The notes under the pieces are model-generated. The model saw only the letters and a list, made by a program, of their open reading frames with translations. It was not told the DNA's origin and did not search any database. Positions 63,888 to 64,000 of a stretch of 64,000 bases of DNA are shown here, piece after piece. The stretch covers positions 1 to 64,000 of the forward strand of contig JANQFC010000046.1 of assembly GCA_028278035.1 (NCBI GenBank). Direction: 5' to 3'. A program made the translations under genes and the position numbers. Source of the stretch: Chlamydiales bacterium (GTDB taxonomy: Bacteria > Chlamydiota > Chlamydiia > Chlamydiales > SM23-39). Every line of letters begins with the position of its first letter. The stretch's first letter is position 1.

Positions 63888-64000
63888 ATGGGACATGTAA
63901 GAAAACAAGCTATTACTTTTTTTTTAACTACAAAATGTAATTTAGATTGTATTTATTGCTATGCATATAGAGATATAAAGTTAGAAAAAAAAGACCGGGT
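63888..64000 (+). CDS. Radical SAM protein, 3' end outside window
   Basis: The first 37 codons are visible (MGHVRKQAITFFLTTKCNLD and onward). The iron-sulphur motif CNLDCIYC (CxxxCxxC, Cys17, 21 and 24) near the N-terminus and the preceding FFLTTKCNLDC style match radical SAM/SPASM peptide-modifying or MoaA-like enzymes. The specific reaction cannot be told from this fragment. Confidence 0.85.
   Translation, partial: MGHVRKQAITFFLTTKCNLDCIYCYAYRDIKLEKKDR

Overview
The window is strongly AT-rich bacterial DNA from an organism with an outer membrane. It carries lipid A genes (lpxC, lpxA), fabZ, apolipoprotein N-acyltransferase, a SurA-like periplasmic chaperone, lipoproteins and a beta-barrel protein. 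Ankyrin repeats, a caspase-like protease, three Rhs proteins, a DUF687-like domain otherwise remembered from Chlamydiae, and many unknown membrane proteins point to a host-associated (amoeba or protist) intracellular bacterium. My best guess is Candidatus Dependentiae (TM6, Babela-like), with a chlamydia-like or rickettsial symbiont as the alternative. This is inference from gene content, not from a phylogenetic marker search.

Layout. 1-12.4 kb: end of a D-Ala-D-Ala carboxypeptidase, a large Rhs protein with a nuclease-like C-terminus and a tiny putative immunity gene, then surA-like/rsmA, an RsmB-type methyltransferase, and doxX-lnt. 12.4-25.4 kb: a roughly 13-kb island bounded by direct repeats of the 3' end of lnt. 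It holds a thymidylate-synthase-fold protein with altered specificity residues, two S-adenosylhomocysteine-hydrolase-like paralogues, a methyltransferase, two MFS transporters, several four-helix membrane proteins, and a mini-Rhs/hydrolase plus lipoprotein pair. 25.6-33 kb: small membrane genes, lpxC-fabZ-lpxA-fmt, and a caspase-like membrane protein. 33-46.8 kb: the S10-spc-alpha ribosomal operon with secY and rpoA, lacking several usual members, then gap. 46.8-55.7 kb: tRNA-Leu(TAA) followed by four decayed copies of its own 3' half, each closing a segment of cargo (two AAA/DUF4143 ATPases, an AdoMet-decarboxylase-like protein, a YhcG nuclease, a second mini-Rhs/hydrolase plus lipoprotein pair). 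55.8-64 kb: ankyrin protein, beta-barrel protein, YVTN propeller, a run of broken genes, MscS, a possible structured RNA, a large unknown membrane protein, and the start of a radical SAM gene.

The main story is serial integration at two sites, the 3' end of lnt and the 3' half of tRNA-Leu. Both leave target-derived direct repeats, and neither has a recognisable integrase in the window. The two islands carry near-identical mini-Rhs/alpha-beta-hydrolase/lipoprotein modules, so cargo has been shared or duplicated between them. The candidate undescribed systems are (i) the mini-Rhs + DUF687-like hydrolase + lipoprotein module and (ii) the lnt-island set of TS-like, SAHH-like, methyltransferase and exporter genes, which resembles a nucleoside-modification or nucleoside-analogue pathway.
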